Counted from the stretch's first letter, positions 20,422-31,783 are shown. The stretch: DNA of 64,000 nt from Tetrapyrgos nigripes (GCA_013368315.1 JAACJM010000029.1:62001-126000), one strand, 5' to 3'. A program made the numbers and translations. The notes: generated from the letters alone by a model not told the origin.

Positions 20422-22503
20422 ATGGTTCAGATATTCATTGTCAATGCTTGTAATCAAGATATTTGCGACGGATACGAGGTCTCACTGGAGGAGTCGTCTG
20501 TCTGGGGTCTGAAAAAGATGATAGAGGATGCTGATGGGACGCCTGCTGGTCAGTATTATTCCTCGTATCAACAATAGAGAGGTTGCGAAACGCCAACCGT
20601 TGGAGTTGTGTGCGCCAAATGGCCCCAACCGTTGGCTATGAGGTCATTTTTCCCAGCCAAAATGACCTCATAGCCAACGGTTGATCGCACACAACTCCAA
20701 CGGTTGGCGTTTCGCAACCTCTCTAATGCTCGAATACGTGTTAAATGCCAACCTTTCCCTTGTCTTCTGATTGAATTTAGAACTTCAGCGCTTGCAGTTC
20801 AACGGACAGATGCTCGAGAATGATAAGCTACTCAGCTCTTATTCCCTTCCTGATGGCGTTATGGTTTTTGTCGATTGTTTGACCACCATCACCTTCAATA
20901 TAATGACACGCTCGAACGGCGTCGGACCCAGGGTTCTCATCAAAGCCACTACTTTGCAGTTTGAGCGAAATAAATCCTTGAAGTCATTCAAGGATACGCT
21001 GTGGTCTAAAAGATGGGATTTTTTGCAGCCGCCCGGAGCTTATGGTAAGTGGATGCGTCGTCGATCCTGGAGACTGCGTACTCATACTTGATCAGGCGAC
21101 ATAGACGATGTTTCCCTTGAGTTTCACGGGCAAATTCTTGACTGTAGTGATTCAGACAAGACGTGCTTAGATTCCGGCATCAAAGAGGGAGATTCGGTTG
21201 ATGCTGTATATCATATTTCATCAGACGACGACTCCGACGATGGCAGTACTGGCAGTGGAGGCGCCGACGCCGACGCCGGTGACTCTGGTTACCACAACTT
21301 CAGCCATATCAAATACTCCATCCCTGTCTCCGGCCATGCCTCAGGCTGCGGTCGCATTCTCAACTACGCTCACAGTACTACGAGGATGGCTTCCGATGTC
21401 AATATAGTCTACGACAAGGAGATGATTGCTTACTCTCTAGACTCGTATCTGGAAGTCAATGTATTGCACGGTTGGGATGGGGATATGAAGGTATTCCTTT
21501 TTGTGAGCTTCTGGAAATCGAATCTCGCTGCTTATTCTTATATCCTTCTAGCATCCCAAAGTGAAAGGCCGATCCCTCGAAAAAGGTGGAAGTTTCCAGA
21601 TCCCCTATGACTACGACTCTGTCGGAGACTGGATTTGTGAAAACGCAGCGAAGGAGCAAAGATATTTTCCTAGTAACTACGTTGAAGTTAAACCAATCAA
21701 GTGAGTTTCTTTCTCTTCGCGCCTTCTTTGTAAGATTCCTCAAATCTCCGAGTGATCTTAGCCCGGACGAAACCAATTTAGGAGTGAAAGGCCCAGTTGT
21801 CCTCAAGAGTAGCGGTAGCACGCCCCAGCTCTCCCTTCCCAGACTACCAAAGTTTTGTTATCCCAAAGCGAAAGAACTAGATTTCGAGGTCAAGTTCGCC
21901 GATCAGGGACATAGTTTCCTCAACGTCTCTCTCTCCTACGACGAATGGAGCTCACCCGAAGAACTCATCATTGTCCAAGTCAAGATCTACTGCACCACCG
22001 GAGACGCCTTCAGGCGTATCTCAGCTGTCAGCCTGAAGATAAGCATTCCTGAAACAGAGATCACGGCTATATATCCAGAGGAGAAAAACGGTGCTATGGA
22101 TCTTCCTACGGAGTTCACAACCTCCGAAAAAGAGACGGGCGCATATGGTTTTCAAAAGCTAGCCATCAATCTACCAGGGGGAGGTGGAGCCGAATTTGAG
22201 GGTGGTGGAAACAAGGGTCAAGAAAATGAGCTCAGTCAAAAAGGGACAATGCATTCGAGGAGCACTATGCAAGGGAGTGTTTTGGGGAGAAGTTCGGTTG
22301 TTCACTGGTCAATCAAGGAAGCGGCAGCAAATGAAAAGGTTGGGTATGGAATCACGGGAAAGCAGGGAGAAATGGGGTTTGTCTTGAAAGGGAAACCTGA
22401 CAGGTTTGAATATGATTGTGCAGTGATGCATGTCAAAAATGGCAAGGAAGATGTAAAGAGGAAAGCCTCAAGAGCTTGGATTCAGAGGCTGTTTCGTAAT
22501 TAG
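20422..22503 (+). CDS. Protein with two ubiquitin-like folds, function unknown
   Basis: Five exons: 20422-20548, 20781-21044, 21096-21490, 21552-21700, 21762-22503. All junctions are GT-AG and phase-consistent, giving 558 residues. Residues 1-78 form a ubiquitin-like domain: MVQIFIVNACNQDICDGYEV, a helix with KKMIEDADGTP, then LQRLQFNGQMLEND and SSYSLPDGVMVFV, mirroring the ubiquitin beta-grasp with its Q-R-L-x-F-x-G-x-L turn. A second beta-grasp-like unit follows (FNIMTRSN to DAVYHIS), with a longer insertion and LEFHGQILD as the equivalent strand. An acidic Ser/Asp linker leads to a C-terminal region of no recognised domain. There is no Gly-Gly end, so it is probably a UBL-domain adaptor or immunity-like protein rather than a conjugated modifier. 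Intron 1 is enlarged by a MITE. Confidence 0.82.
20577..20723. mobile_element. Hairpin MITE in intron 1 of the ubiquitin-fold gene
   Basis: 147 bp, almost perfect palindrome: GAGAGGTTGCGAAACGCCAA at the left and its complement at the right, flanked by TA (20575-20576, 20724-20725). Tc1/mariner-type non-autonomous element. It adds to a 232 nt intron whose neighbours are 51-61 nt, without touching the splice sites. The very high arm identity suggests recent movement. Confidence 0.93.
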
Positions 22504-23400
22504 GATTGAGTGTATCCTTCAGTACTATTCACTCGCTACATAATTCAAGCATTGACGTCATTTTCCAATTCAAATCTGCGCAACGGTTGGCTCTGCGCAA
22601 GGTCTCTGATTGAGTCCGTTCAATACGCAAGTAAATGGCGGAGCGCAGCTGGCGGTTCCTACAATAATTATCTGTAGGACAGTTGTTTTACAGTTCCAAT
22701 CCCAGAGCTAATAGCAACGAACTGAGTAGTCCGCGTTCATTTCTTTGAGAATTTTTCGGGGAAAGCTCAATAGCCTGCTGCCCAGAGCTTGTTTCATTGT
22801 TGACCGTCTATTACATTCTTTCAGCCTCAGAAACTCAAACTGATACGAGAGTTATTTCTCACTGAATCTACAGACCGAGTAACTTGGGCGAAAATTATGC
22901 CTTCGACATACCTTGAGATGTCGCTTGAGGAAAGCTAACCGGATTTTTGGTCGTCGGATCGCGGTTGAACTTGCTCACCGGCTGTTAATCCACTCGATTG
23001 GAGAAGTACGATACCATATAGTACGGCTGGAAGTATGGACGGGCAGAATTTCGTCGTGTCGATATGTGCGGCGTGGACTCTGGAGATTGTGCTCTGGAAG
23101 GAGTCTGTTCAGAGAATTAGATGTTTGGAATGAATTAATGCGCAGGATGACTTGAGGATGATACCGTGAAGGTTCGAGCAGAATGCCTTTAGACTAGTAC
23201 GTATGCAGATTTACTTGGAAATGTGGATTCGTACCGAGATGTTTCCAAAATCTTGCAAGAAGACGTGTCTCCATGACACGTCGCAGCTGAGTGATACTCA
23301 TCTCAACGTGTATTCGAATTTCCCCAGTGGGATATGCACTTTCCCGATCGGCCCCGAATATCAATAGATCCAAACAAAGTCCTCTTGGCTTCAAACCACC
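22504..23400. other. Intergenic, no gene recognised
   Basis: Short frames only. GCGCAACGGTTGGC near 22577 echoes the inner TIR words of the 20577 MITE, which may be an old fragment. Confidence 0.5.
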
Positions 23401-26400
23401 ATGTCAGAGGATCGCTCAGGTCGAGAAAGGAAGAAACGGCTTCAAAATGCTTGTGATGAGTGCAAACAGAGGAAGGGTAAGTGGTATTTTCGCGTTACCA
23501 AATCCTTACCAATTTCGACGGCGAATTCCAAATTGTTCCTTCTTGCGATGGCATATGGCATGGCATGGCAGTTCGATGTGAGTCCGCTGAGTGATACTTG
23601 GCTCAGAGGATATAAATCCATTCCTTCACTTTTTTTCATAGGTGATAGTGGAAATATGCCGGATAATGTTTGTAGTTCTTGCTTGAAGTTAGGTATCGCC
23701 TGTACACATGTTATAGTACAGCAGGTAAGCTGCCTCGTTCCTTCCTAGCTTTGCCAACGTACTGTCTTGCTCATTCGTCTCTTTCACACAATTTGAAGAA
23801 GCGAGGGCCTAAAACTGGGTATGTCTATGAAAAGTTTGAATACTCAATGCTCATCATTGCTTCACGTATCAAGCGCAGTTGGGATGACTGCTTTTCAGCC
23901 AGTGAATGTCTTGGTGGAACAGATCCTCAATGACACTTCCTTTAGACCGTTCACAATCCCAGACAGTAAAGAATCCGTCCACAAGATCCTCGTCAAATTA
24001 GCAAAACGGATCCGAGAGCTAGAGAGGGACCGACAGCTCGATAGTCACGACAACTCGACTTCGAGGTTACTTAATGAAATCGACGTTGCCAATCCTGCCA
24101 GTAGTAATGATACAGCTTCCAGCGAAAGTAATGGAGAAGAAACGGATGGCAATGTAGGAGACTTGTCTAAAGAACTGTCCAAGTTCTCTTTTGGCCGTGA
24201 GCATGGAACATACTTTGGTGAATCCAGCAATATCATGCTCATGAAAGTCGCAATGGAGCATAATAAGGAACTCCATGGTTCTAGTGGGCCCGATTGGAAC
24301 TCCATTTTCTCTCACGTCCGGAGGCACGAGTTTTGGGAGATTGATCCTGTAAGTCAAGCTATCTTCTCTTCTTCCAATGGTGAATACAATGCTTCGGTCA
24401 AGGAACCATCATTTTTAATAGGTCCTCCCGAGCTCAATGCTTCAGTCTATAATTTTCCTCCTGCAAACGATCTTCATCGCTTTATTGACATATCTTTCAC
24501 CGAATGGGAGATGTCCGCACCACTCCTTCATCGACCTTCGTTTGAAAAATGGATCTGCGAGGGACTTCATCAGTGCGACTCAGCATTTGGCGCCGTCGTT
24601 CTCGCAGTATGCGCACACGGTGCTAACCTTCTCTCAAGATCCCGTCAAAAATATCCAGGAGATCGCTGGCTCAGACAAATTCACCTGGACTCATTTGTAT
24701 TCAAGCAAGACCTGGAATTGTATCATCTTCAGCTCTATTGTGTATGTTTCTCAAACTTTTCCACCAAAGCTTCATCGCGCTGAAGTACCTGTTTTATAAC
24801 TAGTTGATGGTGGCTTATTTTTACTCCACACAGAAAGGCGTTGGCAATGCTTGGGTGTTGGTTGGAATTGCAATCCGTCGTGCACAGGAAAAGGGTGCAT
24901 ATGGAAGCGAGCATTCTGGATGTTGATCCTTCTTGACACGAGGATGAGTGCATACTATGGAGAACCCAGAGCGACGTCAGTTCAAGAGTAAGTTGGTCCT
25001 CTTTTTTTTGCCAGCGATTTTCGAGAATGATCCATGCGATGAACGTTGTTTCGACCTTGATCCCCTTATTGAATGCGATGATGAGTGCTGGGAACCTAAA
25101 AATGGTAGTCAGGCTTGCTGAAAAGCCCTCAAAAATCGCATACTGGAATGCATATATGAGATTGACAGAAATTTATGGGTTTGCTCTGCTCACTATCGTA
25201 AGTATTGGCTTTTCTACAACTCAAGCAATCAGTTCATGTACGACTGACATTTGTCAATCAAAGTATTCCGTTCAAAAAAATGTACTTGGTAGCAGGATAG
25301 GCATCGGCAACGGAGAATGGTATGAAAAGGCGGTGATGGCAATCGACTCGGGATTGAACGAATGGATGGGTTTAGTTCCTGAACACCGTAAGCACTTCTG
25401 ACCTTCGCACCCAATTCATCTCTCTAAACTACTATCAGTTAGATGCGACAAACGCCACGATGATCCAATTTTCTTCACGCAATCCACCCTCCTTTTCTGT
25501 TGGTATCACTGGATTCAAATTGCAGTTCATAAGCGTTTCATTCCCCGTCCCAGAGATCATTCCACGTCATCACTTCCTTCTTTGTCTATTTGTAACAACG
25601 CAGCTAGATCGTCTTTGCGCCTCTGTGAAACGTTTATGAAGCGCTTAGGAAATTATCATTCTCAATTATTAGTAAGCGTTCTCTTTCAACTTTGGCTTCA
25701 ACCGTTGAATTCTGCGTATTCTAAATGTACAGGCTACAATGTACCATTCGGCCACTGTTCTTGCTCTGAACCTTGTCAGATCGCTGCAGCTACGGATCAA
25801 GATCGATCCAAGGAAAGAGATAATGGATATTTACAAATTCATCGACTTATTTCGCTTCTATGAACGGGCGTGAGTAGCATACGTATCATTTCCACACAAC
25901 ACTTAGTGAAGCTCACCATTTTCAGTTCTCCCCATGCAGGTCGATTGGTGTACGTATCCTGCCTTGACGTTTGATACTCTGTCCTGATCGCCCATTGCAG
26001 GGATATTCTCAGTGCCATGATGTTTGCTAGTCCTTTTCCACCTCAGCTATCGGTATCGATGTCAAATTTTGATCATCCAGCTCAACAGCCTCGCACTGCC
26101 GAACTCCAGGGTACCACGTTGAGCCAGCCTTCCCTCCCGCTATCAAGCCCCGGCCACATTAGTAGTCATACTGAAGGCTGGAGTCCAGAACCGATACAGC
26201 CATTGTCATCGGCGTTCTCTACGAGCTATCCAAAACCTAATTCTTCCTTTCCTTTCTATTCAAGCGACCTCGGAAAATATGACATTCAGGCTTCGCTTCA
26301 CTCCGTCAATGAATCCTCAATCGCAAACTACGATGATCCTTCTGCAGAGGCGAATAAAAGTTCATCAATTTCGCCTGACGTGCACCAATATTTCTCCTTG

Positions 26401-26439
26401 TTTGATGAAAGTACGATGATTAATACGAATAGTGAGTAG
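23401..26439 (+). pseudogene. Zn2Cys6 fungal transcription factor, frame-disrupted
   Basis: Exon 1 (23401-23476) encodes NACDECKQRK. A 6-nt exon (TTCGAT, 23572-23577) and exon 3 (23642-23724) complete the binuclear zinc cluster CDECKQRKVRCDSG...CSSCLKLGIAC. A linker (KRGPKTG) and a helix (ILVKLAKRIRELERD) follow, then the fungal_trans middle-homology domain: FPPANDLHRFIDISF, LLHRPSFEKW, AFGAVVLAVCAHGA, LQLYC, GNAWVLVGIAIRRAQEKG, WKRAFWMLILLDTR, GLVPEH, RCDKRHDDPIFFTQS, SICNNAARS. Between QEKGA and WKRAFW about 15 family residues are missing and the frame shifts (about 24900). Stops occur near 25028 and 25130 that no intron removes. A Ser/Pro-rich tail is open at 26017-26439. The intron near 24349 and the junction at 23817 are ambiguous. 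Likely once a nuclear regulator of metabolic genes. Confidence 0.82.
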
Positions 26440-26504
26440 TTCATCATATTTTCATCTTTTGAAGCTGAAAGATCTGTTTTCCTTGACAGACCACGCCCTT
26501 GGAG

Positions 26505-26850
26505 GTATATGCTGTACTAAAGTGGAAATAATTATTTCCCTCTGAAAACACCATTTCCGAACTCAAAGAGACCTTTCCCGAATTCAAAAGCGTGACATGT
26601 GACACCTGAATTCACAAAGTAAGTATCGAATTCAGAGAGTTGAAAACCGAGCTCCTTAAGTCGAGTACCGAATTGAGGGGATCAATGACCGAATTCATGA
26701 AGTAATTACACAATCAAAAGAGTTGAGTCCCGACTATTGATTTATGATTTGCTGAATACTTGTAAATGGCCCGAATACTTACAAGTGTCCCGAATACTTG
26801 CAGATGTAGGTCCCAAATCAGCATCTCAGATTGTATCAAATTTTGACAGA
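26505..26850 (+). repeat. Solo arm of the TGTACATATGCTG TIR element
   Basis: Matches the inverted complement of 37145-37486 along its length: TATGCTGTACTAAAGTGG, AACACCATTTCCGAA, GTGACATGTGACACC, GAGTACCGAATTGAGG and CAGCATCTCAGATTGTATCA. I do not see the opposite arm nearby, so it is a truncated copy. It starts about 65 bp after the end of the regulator pseudogene. Confidence 0.85.
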
Positions 26851-27930
26851 AACAGAATCGTTCTCGTTGTTCCAAGGGTGATGCAACTGAATTCCAACGA
26901 CGATGCATCATCCCAGAACAGATCCTGCAGATGGAACCTCGTGCCAGGTACATAGATACTATATTCTTACGTAGATATTCAAAAGATACCAACTCTATGT
27001 TCTACTCTACTTGCATCTGCGAGAACAGTATTCTATCGACAAGAATAGTTCTAAGTGGCTCCAACGCTGTTCTATGAAGTTCTCGATGTTCCAACGGTGA
27101 TGCCACGTTGCATCTTACCAGTACAGTTCCTGCAGATGGAGCCTCTGGAACACCGTTAGAACAATGCGTTATTTTCATTGATGGAGGTGAGACGTCCACG
27201 CTGTTCAGGCTCGCTCAGAACATACCAAAGTTCCACGGCAAACTCAAGGTTGCTAACGTGAGGGTCATGTAGACAACAGCGTCTCACCTGTTAGTAGTCA
27301 CGGGCAGTTTTGGATGCCTTCGGACCGCAATAACGATCCAGCTAAGAGCTATATGCTCTCCGTGAAGGAATAGTCTGATGAGCACAAATGGAATTCGCCG
27401 AACTTTTCTATTGCCAGCTTGTCATCCTTTCAACTTTGGAAACGCGTTTCTACACGCCTTTATGTCTCACTACCAAAAACGGTTGTTCTTTATACACGTC
27501 TAAATGTGCCTCCTTCCATAAGGGTAAGCAGGAACAACCTTTCCTTTAGCTTCATCGGGCTAACGCTCCGTGAAGCCCTGACCAGGAACAATGCTCGGAG
27601 CGGGGATAAACTACGGCTCAAGGTTGCTGATATGCATGATGTTAGGGCCTGGTCACGATGCTTCGGAACGGATTACGAGTCGCTTCGAGTGGACGAGAAT
27701 AGCTCAAACTCCCTACGAACCTAACGGTCCGCTGCTACGTCGAGAGCATACTAGCACGTATCAGGGAAGGAGTACTCAGCACCTCAACCGTGGTTATCCC
27801 GATTTGAATGATCAGCGCTAGAGTGGGGAAATTTTGGGGTTGGTATGTTATCGTAAGTCGACTGCTTGCACGTTGTACGGTGACCTGTCACTTACGAAAA
27901 TTATCCCGAGATGAAATCCTCTTAGGTGAC
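26851..27930. other. Intergenic with a diverged local repeat
   Basis: GTTCTCGTTGTTCCAAGGGT (26860) and GTTCTCGATGTTCCAACGGT (27078) begin two related blocks of about 85 bp, each ending in TCCTGCAGATGGA, about 215 bp apart. AAGGTTGCTAACG (27248) and AAGGTTGCTGATA (27625) are a further pair. The frame at 27419-27724 resembles no family I know. Confidence 0.5.
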
Positions 27931-27940
27931 AAGCACTAGG

Positions 27941-27948
27941 TATAAAAA
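27941..27948 (+). promoter_or_regulatory. TATA box of the dioxygenase-like gene
   Basis: TATAAAAA within GTATAAAAACTAGG, about 95-102 bp upstream of the ATG at 28043. A pyrimidine-rich stretch precedes the start codon. Confidence 0.6.
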
Positions 27949-28042
27949 CTAGGCTCGTCCGATGGTCGGTCTGCATCAAATTTACTTCGACTCCAGATCT
28001 ACTCTGAGTCCTAGGTTCTTTCTGACTCTCAACTCATTCAAC

Positions 28043-29130
28043 ATGCGATTTGCCGCCTCCGTCATCTGTGTTGCTGTCTTGACTGGCATTGCGTCGGGTA
28101 GGTTCATCATCGCATCTTGACTATTGAGCAACACTAATGGAATTGCTCTTCAGCTTCTCCTCTCGAACGCAGAGACTGCTCTGCTCAAATTGCTTCTTAC
28201 AACCTTGCACGTCGCTCTGCACGAGGAATCGATGTCAGCAAACGGTCCTTGTACCCTACTATGCCCAACGTGCGTTTCATCTCTGAAGTGCACCTTCACT
28301 CAAAACTGAATAAATCTCTACAGCAAGTGTGCGTTCTTGCTCCTGAAAATCAACGCCAAGATTGGGTACAGATGAATGTGAGTATAGCCACCTGTCATTT
28401 CTTCGAGGGTATCTGAAGTTAGTCTCTTTATACCAGTCTTCCCTGGTCCGCACAGACATCACCGAGGGTCAACCGTAAGTACCTTTAATTCTTCGCCTTG
28501 AAAGTTGTTTCTAAATGCTATCTCAAGTGGTGTCATGATGCTCCTCGACATCGGCGTCCTTGACATCACCACCTGCCAGCCTGTTGAGGGTGCAATGGTA
28601 GAAGTATGGCATCGTGAGTCTTCCTGGTTAGCCCCTTATCACTGTCAGACTGAACAAATCTTCTTCCAGCCAACCAAGTCGGTGACTACGGCGAAACCTT
28701 TCTCCGCGGCGCCTTCCAAACTGGTTCGAACGGTATCGTCGAATTCAAAACCATCTATCCTGGACAACCTGCCGATGGAGCCAACCACATCAACCTTGCC
28801 GTCCACACTGGTAGCTCAATGTCCAGCGGTGTCACTCACGTCGGCCAAGCCTTCTTCTACGACAAATGGAACCACTTTGTTCTCATGAGTGCTGGCTACA
28901 ATTCAAACCCCAACCCCACGGTTATGAACACTGATGATTCCAACTACGCTGCTGCTACCAGCGACGGATACAACGCCATCGTTGACACTGTGTCGATTGG
29001 TGATGATTGGCCTCAGGGTATTATTGGCTACATCAGTACGTGGATGGGTTATAGATGATTTTGTTTTGAAACTAACTGATCTACCTAATCTTCAGCCGTC
29101 GGTATCAACCCCAACCACTTGGTCCAGTGA
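28043..29130 (+). CDS. Secreted intradiol ring-cleavage dioxygenase-like protein, probably non-catalytic
   Basis: Seven exons (28043-28097, 28154-28269, 28324-28377, 28437-28474, 28528-28613, 28670-29035, 29096-29130), all GT-AG and in phase, giving 249 residues. A signal peptide (MRFAASVICVAVLTGIASA) is followed by a basic propeptide-like segment (ERRDCSAQ...ARRSARG), as in secreted fungal members of PF00775. Core motifs: CVLAPEN, SLVRTDITEGQPGVMMLLD, TTCQPVEGAMVEVWHPN, GDYGETFLRGAFQT, FKTIYPG and HVGQAFFYDKWN. In catalytic relatives iron is held by Tyr in the G-x-Y after WH.N, Tyr in PGWY-x-GR, and both His of HIH. Here the first Tyr and first His remain, but the second Tyr is lost (IYPGQPADGANHIN) and HIH is HIN. 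The usual TEGPYY is also altered. Catalysis is therefore doubtful; a binding role is possible. Confidence 0.88.
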
Positions 29131-29883
29131 AAAATTTAATGGGATAACCTGACGTAACGGGGAAGTAAAATTGAAGCAGAAATCTTAAATAGTACTGATA
29201 TCTTACCTACCTGGGATAATGAATAATAAGGGATTTCTTTTGAAGATTTCTTCGTGAAAGATTCACCCGTACTCTGAAACTTCTGATAATTATTACGCCT
29301 GCATCACAACTGGCCTGTCCGCCAATCTATCGAATACCCAAGTAACCCACGGAAGCCAAGCAAAGTTTGGTCACCCTCAACAAACACAGTCTCGACGTGC
29401 AGGGGTATTAACGTTTCGGATTCTGTTATCCTCGACGATTCCTCATGCCGGAGAAATATTAGAGAGAGCAGGAGTGAAGAGAACTTAAGCGCTGAAGAAT
29501 GAAAAAGTTTGGTTGAAGTGAAGTTATCCTAAAAGAACTTCCCACTGTGAGACTACCTCGGATACTTACCTTATTTGCCGCCATATTCCTTCCTATAATC
29601 TCCAGCTGCTGCGTCGGTTGCGAATACGGTCTAGTCTTTCCCAGTTTCCTTCAATGCGTACCCAACGCATACTGTACATCTTCGTCTCACCTATCCTTGA
29701 CCTAGCATTGACCTGCGACATCTACTGGAACGACTCACGATTGTGTAGGCTTGAACAGAACGCGGCTTCTGGTTGTGTCTTGGTGGGCGTCGTGATGGAA
29801 AGTGGTCAGTTGAAGAAAACCGGCCCTCAAGTTACTTTTGACGTCACGGTTATGTCACGTGTTGTGCTATGTTCGATTCCTGT
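29131..29883. other. Intergenic with possible minus-strand gene remnants
   Basis: Read on the minus strand, two coding-like blocks occur: about 29570-29660 (YALKETGKD, stop, TVFATDAAAGDYRKEYGG) and about 29310-29450 (LIPLHVETVFVEGDQTLLG). A GTAAGT donor is present near 29570. The pieces look like exons of a decayed enzyme gene, but I cannot name the family. Confidence 0.3.
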
Positions 29884-30092
29884 CACCTTGGGCGGCAATG
29901 CATATTTGGAAAGATCTTTTGGGCAAACATAAATGATGAATTTATGCTCGGCGCCGGAGCTACTCCATATGGCTGTTCGGCCTCAAATCGGTCCCATATG
30001 GAGTAGGCCCGGGCGAGCAAAAATGGCACTGAAAAATCCGAAATTTAAGTTTGCACAGAGATCTTTGGAAATATGCAACGCCGCCCAAGGTG
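29884..30092. mobile_element. CACC-family MITE, copy 2
   Basis: 209 bp, ends CACCTTGGGCGGCAATGCAT and its complement, flanked by TGT (29881-29883, 30093-30095). It is inverted relative to copy 1: the side with GTGCCATTTTTGCTC is on the other end. It has the same internal CTCCATATGG...CCATATGGAG inverted pair. Confidence 0.93.
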
Positions 30093-31513
30093 TGTTGGAT
30101 TTATGACGCTTTCGAGACCGTACAATGAAGCTGAATCGTTAGTGGAGATTTAGTAAGAGCGAGTGAAAAGTTTTGGTCTCCTTTGTGAGTCTTCTTGTCT
30201 GATATTTACAAAGTACTGTCGAAGGATACTGCCCTCTCTCTTCGTCAACCACCGATTGATGTACCCCTTTTCTGCTGGCGCTAACTAGAAGGTCGTTCTC
30301 TCGTCGCCTTTCATTCCGTTCACAACGCAAACGTAATGGTTTTCATCTTTTGCTTTCAATTCGCCCTCCTCCTCGTTGTCCTCTTCAAATTCACCAGAAA
30401 ATGAGAACACTTACGCCTACAATGTTACTCTCTCCGCCTTCCCTTCTAACTCCTCCGCCCTCAACCCAAATCCTAAAAATCAGCACCATGGCCACGTACG
30501 TGACGTACTCCTCCACCTGCCTTACCTTCCACTCCGTCATTTGGGTCCAAGGCTTTTTACCCGTCTTCGACTTCGTGAAGGATGACGGCTATTTGTGCTC
30601 TTCAACCTCGACTTTTCATTCTACGCATACACCGACGACGAATATGAACAGGACGAGAAGCCCGTCGACATCTATGGTCCTGGCCCTCCCTCTGCATTTC
30701 TCTCATTCCACTCGCACTCATCCTGATCGCAGCGAGTAAGAGGTGGGAACGTCATCCTGTCGTGTTGAATTTATGTAGATATGTACCTCTACTTCGGACC
30801 CCCAAGAAGACAAAGGCTCCTCCTCAACACAAACAAGCACAAAATAACCCAACCCTTAACCTATCCGACACTTCGATAGATCATAAGCCTCAAAAAGACG
30901 TATGCGGATGCGGATGTGGTGAGAGTGGTGGTCCGGAGGGGGTTTGTAGGGAGGGGCTCGTGACTAATACTAAATAACTTGACGGGGTGTACCGGTGAGT
31001 GTGAGTGTGAGGGTGGTGCTGTTTCGTCGCATGATAGTATTAGCAGCGGTGCGATTAAGAGTGTACGAAGACGAGGACGAGGACGAGGACGAGGGATAGA
31101 GTGGAACTGGAAAATACCAGGGATAGATTTAATGGTTGGTGTCGTTGGATGGTTTTAGTTATGGTTATTCTGAAAAGGAAGAAGAGGGGAAGAGGAAGAG
31201 AAGAGAAGCAAGGGTGTAGAGGCGTGGCGGCGTGGAAAGAAGGAGGGACTGATGGATTTGGACGATGGCAGAGAGGGAACTTTTCTTTTTTTTGGGGGGG
31301 GGGGGGGGGAGGGGATCTATATTTCGGGTTTTGTGGATTTTAGAGTCTCTCCTCGGGAACGGACTGGGGAATTAGGCATCAGGCGTCTTTTTCTTGAGTT
31401 GGGAAAGGCAGTGGGACCTTAGCGCTGGATCTCGATGTCCTGGGCGTCCTGTGCTGGGATTGGGACTGGTTCCGGGTATGACGGTCATATGCTGTCCCTT
31501 CCACTATTATTGG
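30093..31513. other. Low-complexity region, possible old gene fragment
   Basis: Frames at 30350-30739 are Ser/Thr/Pro-rich and overlap in several phases. One phase reads EYEQDEKPVDIYGPGPPSAF, which looks coding, but I recognise no protein. A GACGAG repeat (31068-31093), GTGAGT repeats (31002-31012) and a poly-G run (31292-31308) follow. The segment 30820-31031 is duplicated at 37826-38000. Confidence 0.45.
30820..31031 (+). repeat. Diverged direct repeat, copy 1 (other copy 37826-38000)
   Basis: Shared words in order: ACACAAAC.AGCACAAAA, ACCCAACCCTTAACC, CATAAGCCTCAAAA, GACGTATGCGGATG, GGGAGGGGCT, GTTTCGTCGCA. The two copies differ throughout, so the duplication is old. Confidence 0.75.
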
Positions 31514-31658
31514 CTCGCCGAAAAGACAAAAATATCGGCTCGACGGACTTGAAGCTGAAATGATAGACAAGTGTTGTACTGATATATCACATATCAGTAC
31601 AACACTTGTCTATCAGTTCACTTTTCCGTCGAGCCGATATTTTTGTCTTTTTGGTGTG
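31514..31658. mobile_element. CGCCGAAAAGAC-family MITE, copy 1
   Basis: 145 bp hairpin-like element. Left arm CGCCGAAAAGACAAAAATAT then CGGCTCGACGGA; right arm is its complement, ending TTTTTGGTGTG. Inside, GATAGACAAGTGTTGTACTG is also inverted. I see no clean target duplication, and the left end is CTCGCC rather than CACGCC. Confidence 0.85.
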
Positions 31659-31783
31659 ATTAGTCTCTTTTGGCGCTGGTCTTGGGAGTTGGGCGTTTGT
31701 GTTGGTGCTCATGCTAAATAAATTTGTCATCTCGGTGTGTGGTACTATCCGGGCCTGGGCCAGGGCCAAGTCCACTGATATAT

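Noticed and set aside
21456..21821. 121-codon minus-strand frame
   Set aside because: Antisense to exons 3-5 and introns of the ubiquitin-fold gene, no domain.
24349..24421. GTAAGT...AATAG intron of 73 nt in the regulator
   Set aside because: Using it shifts the frame; an 84 nt version ending at 24432 or simple read-through both keep the frame, so the structure was left unresolved.
31065..31100. CRISPR-like or regulatory array of GACGAG units
   Set aside because: Simple microsatellite without spacers.
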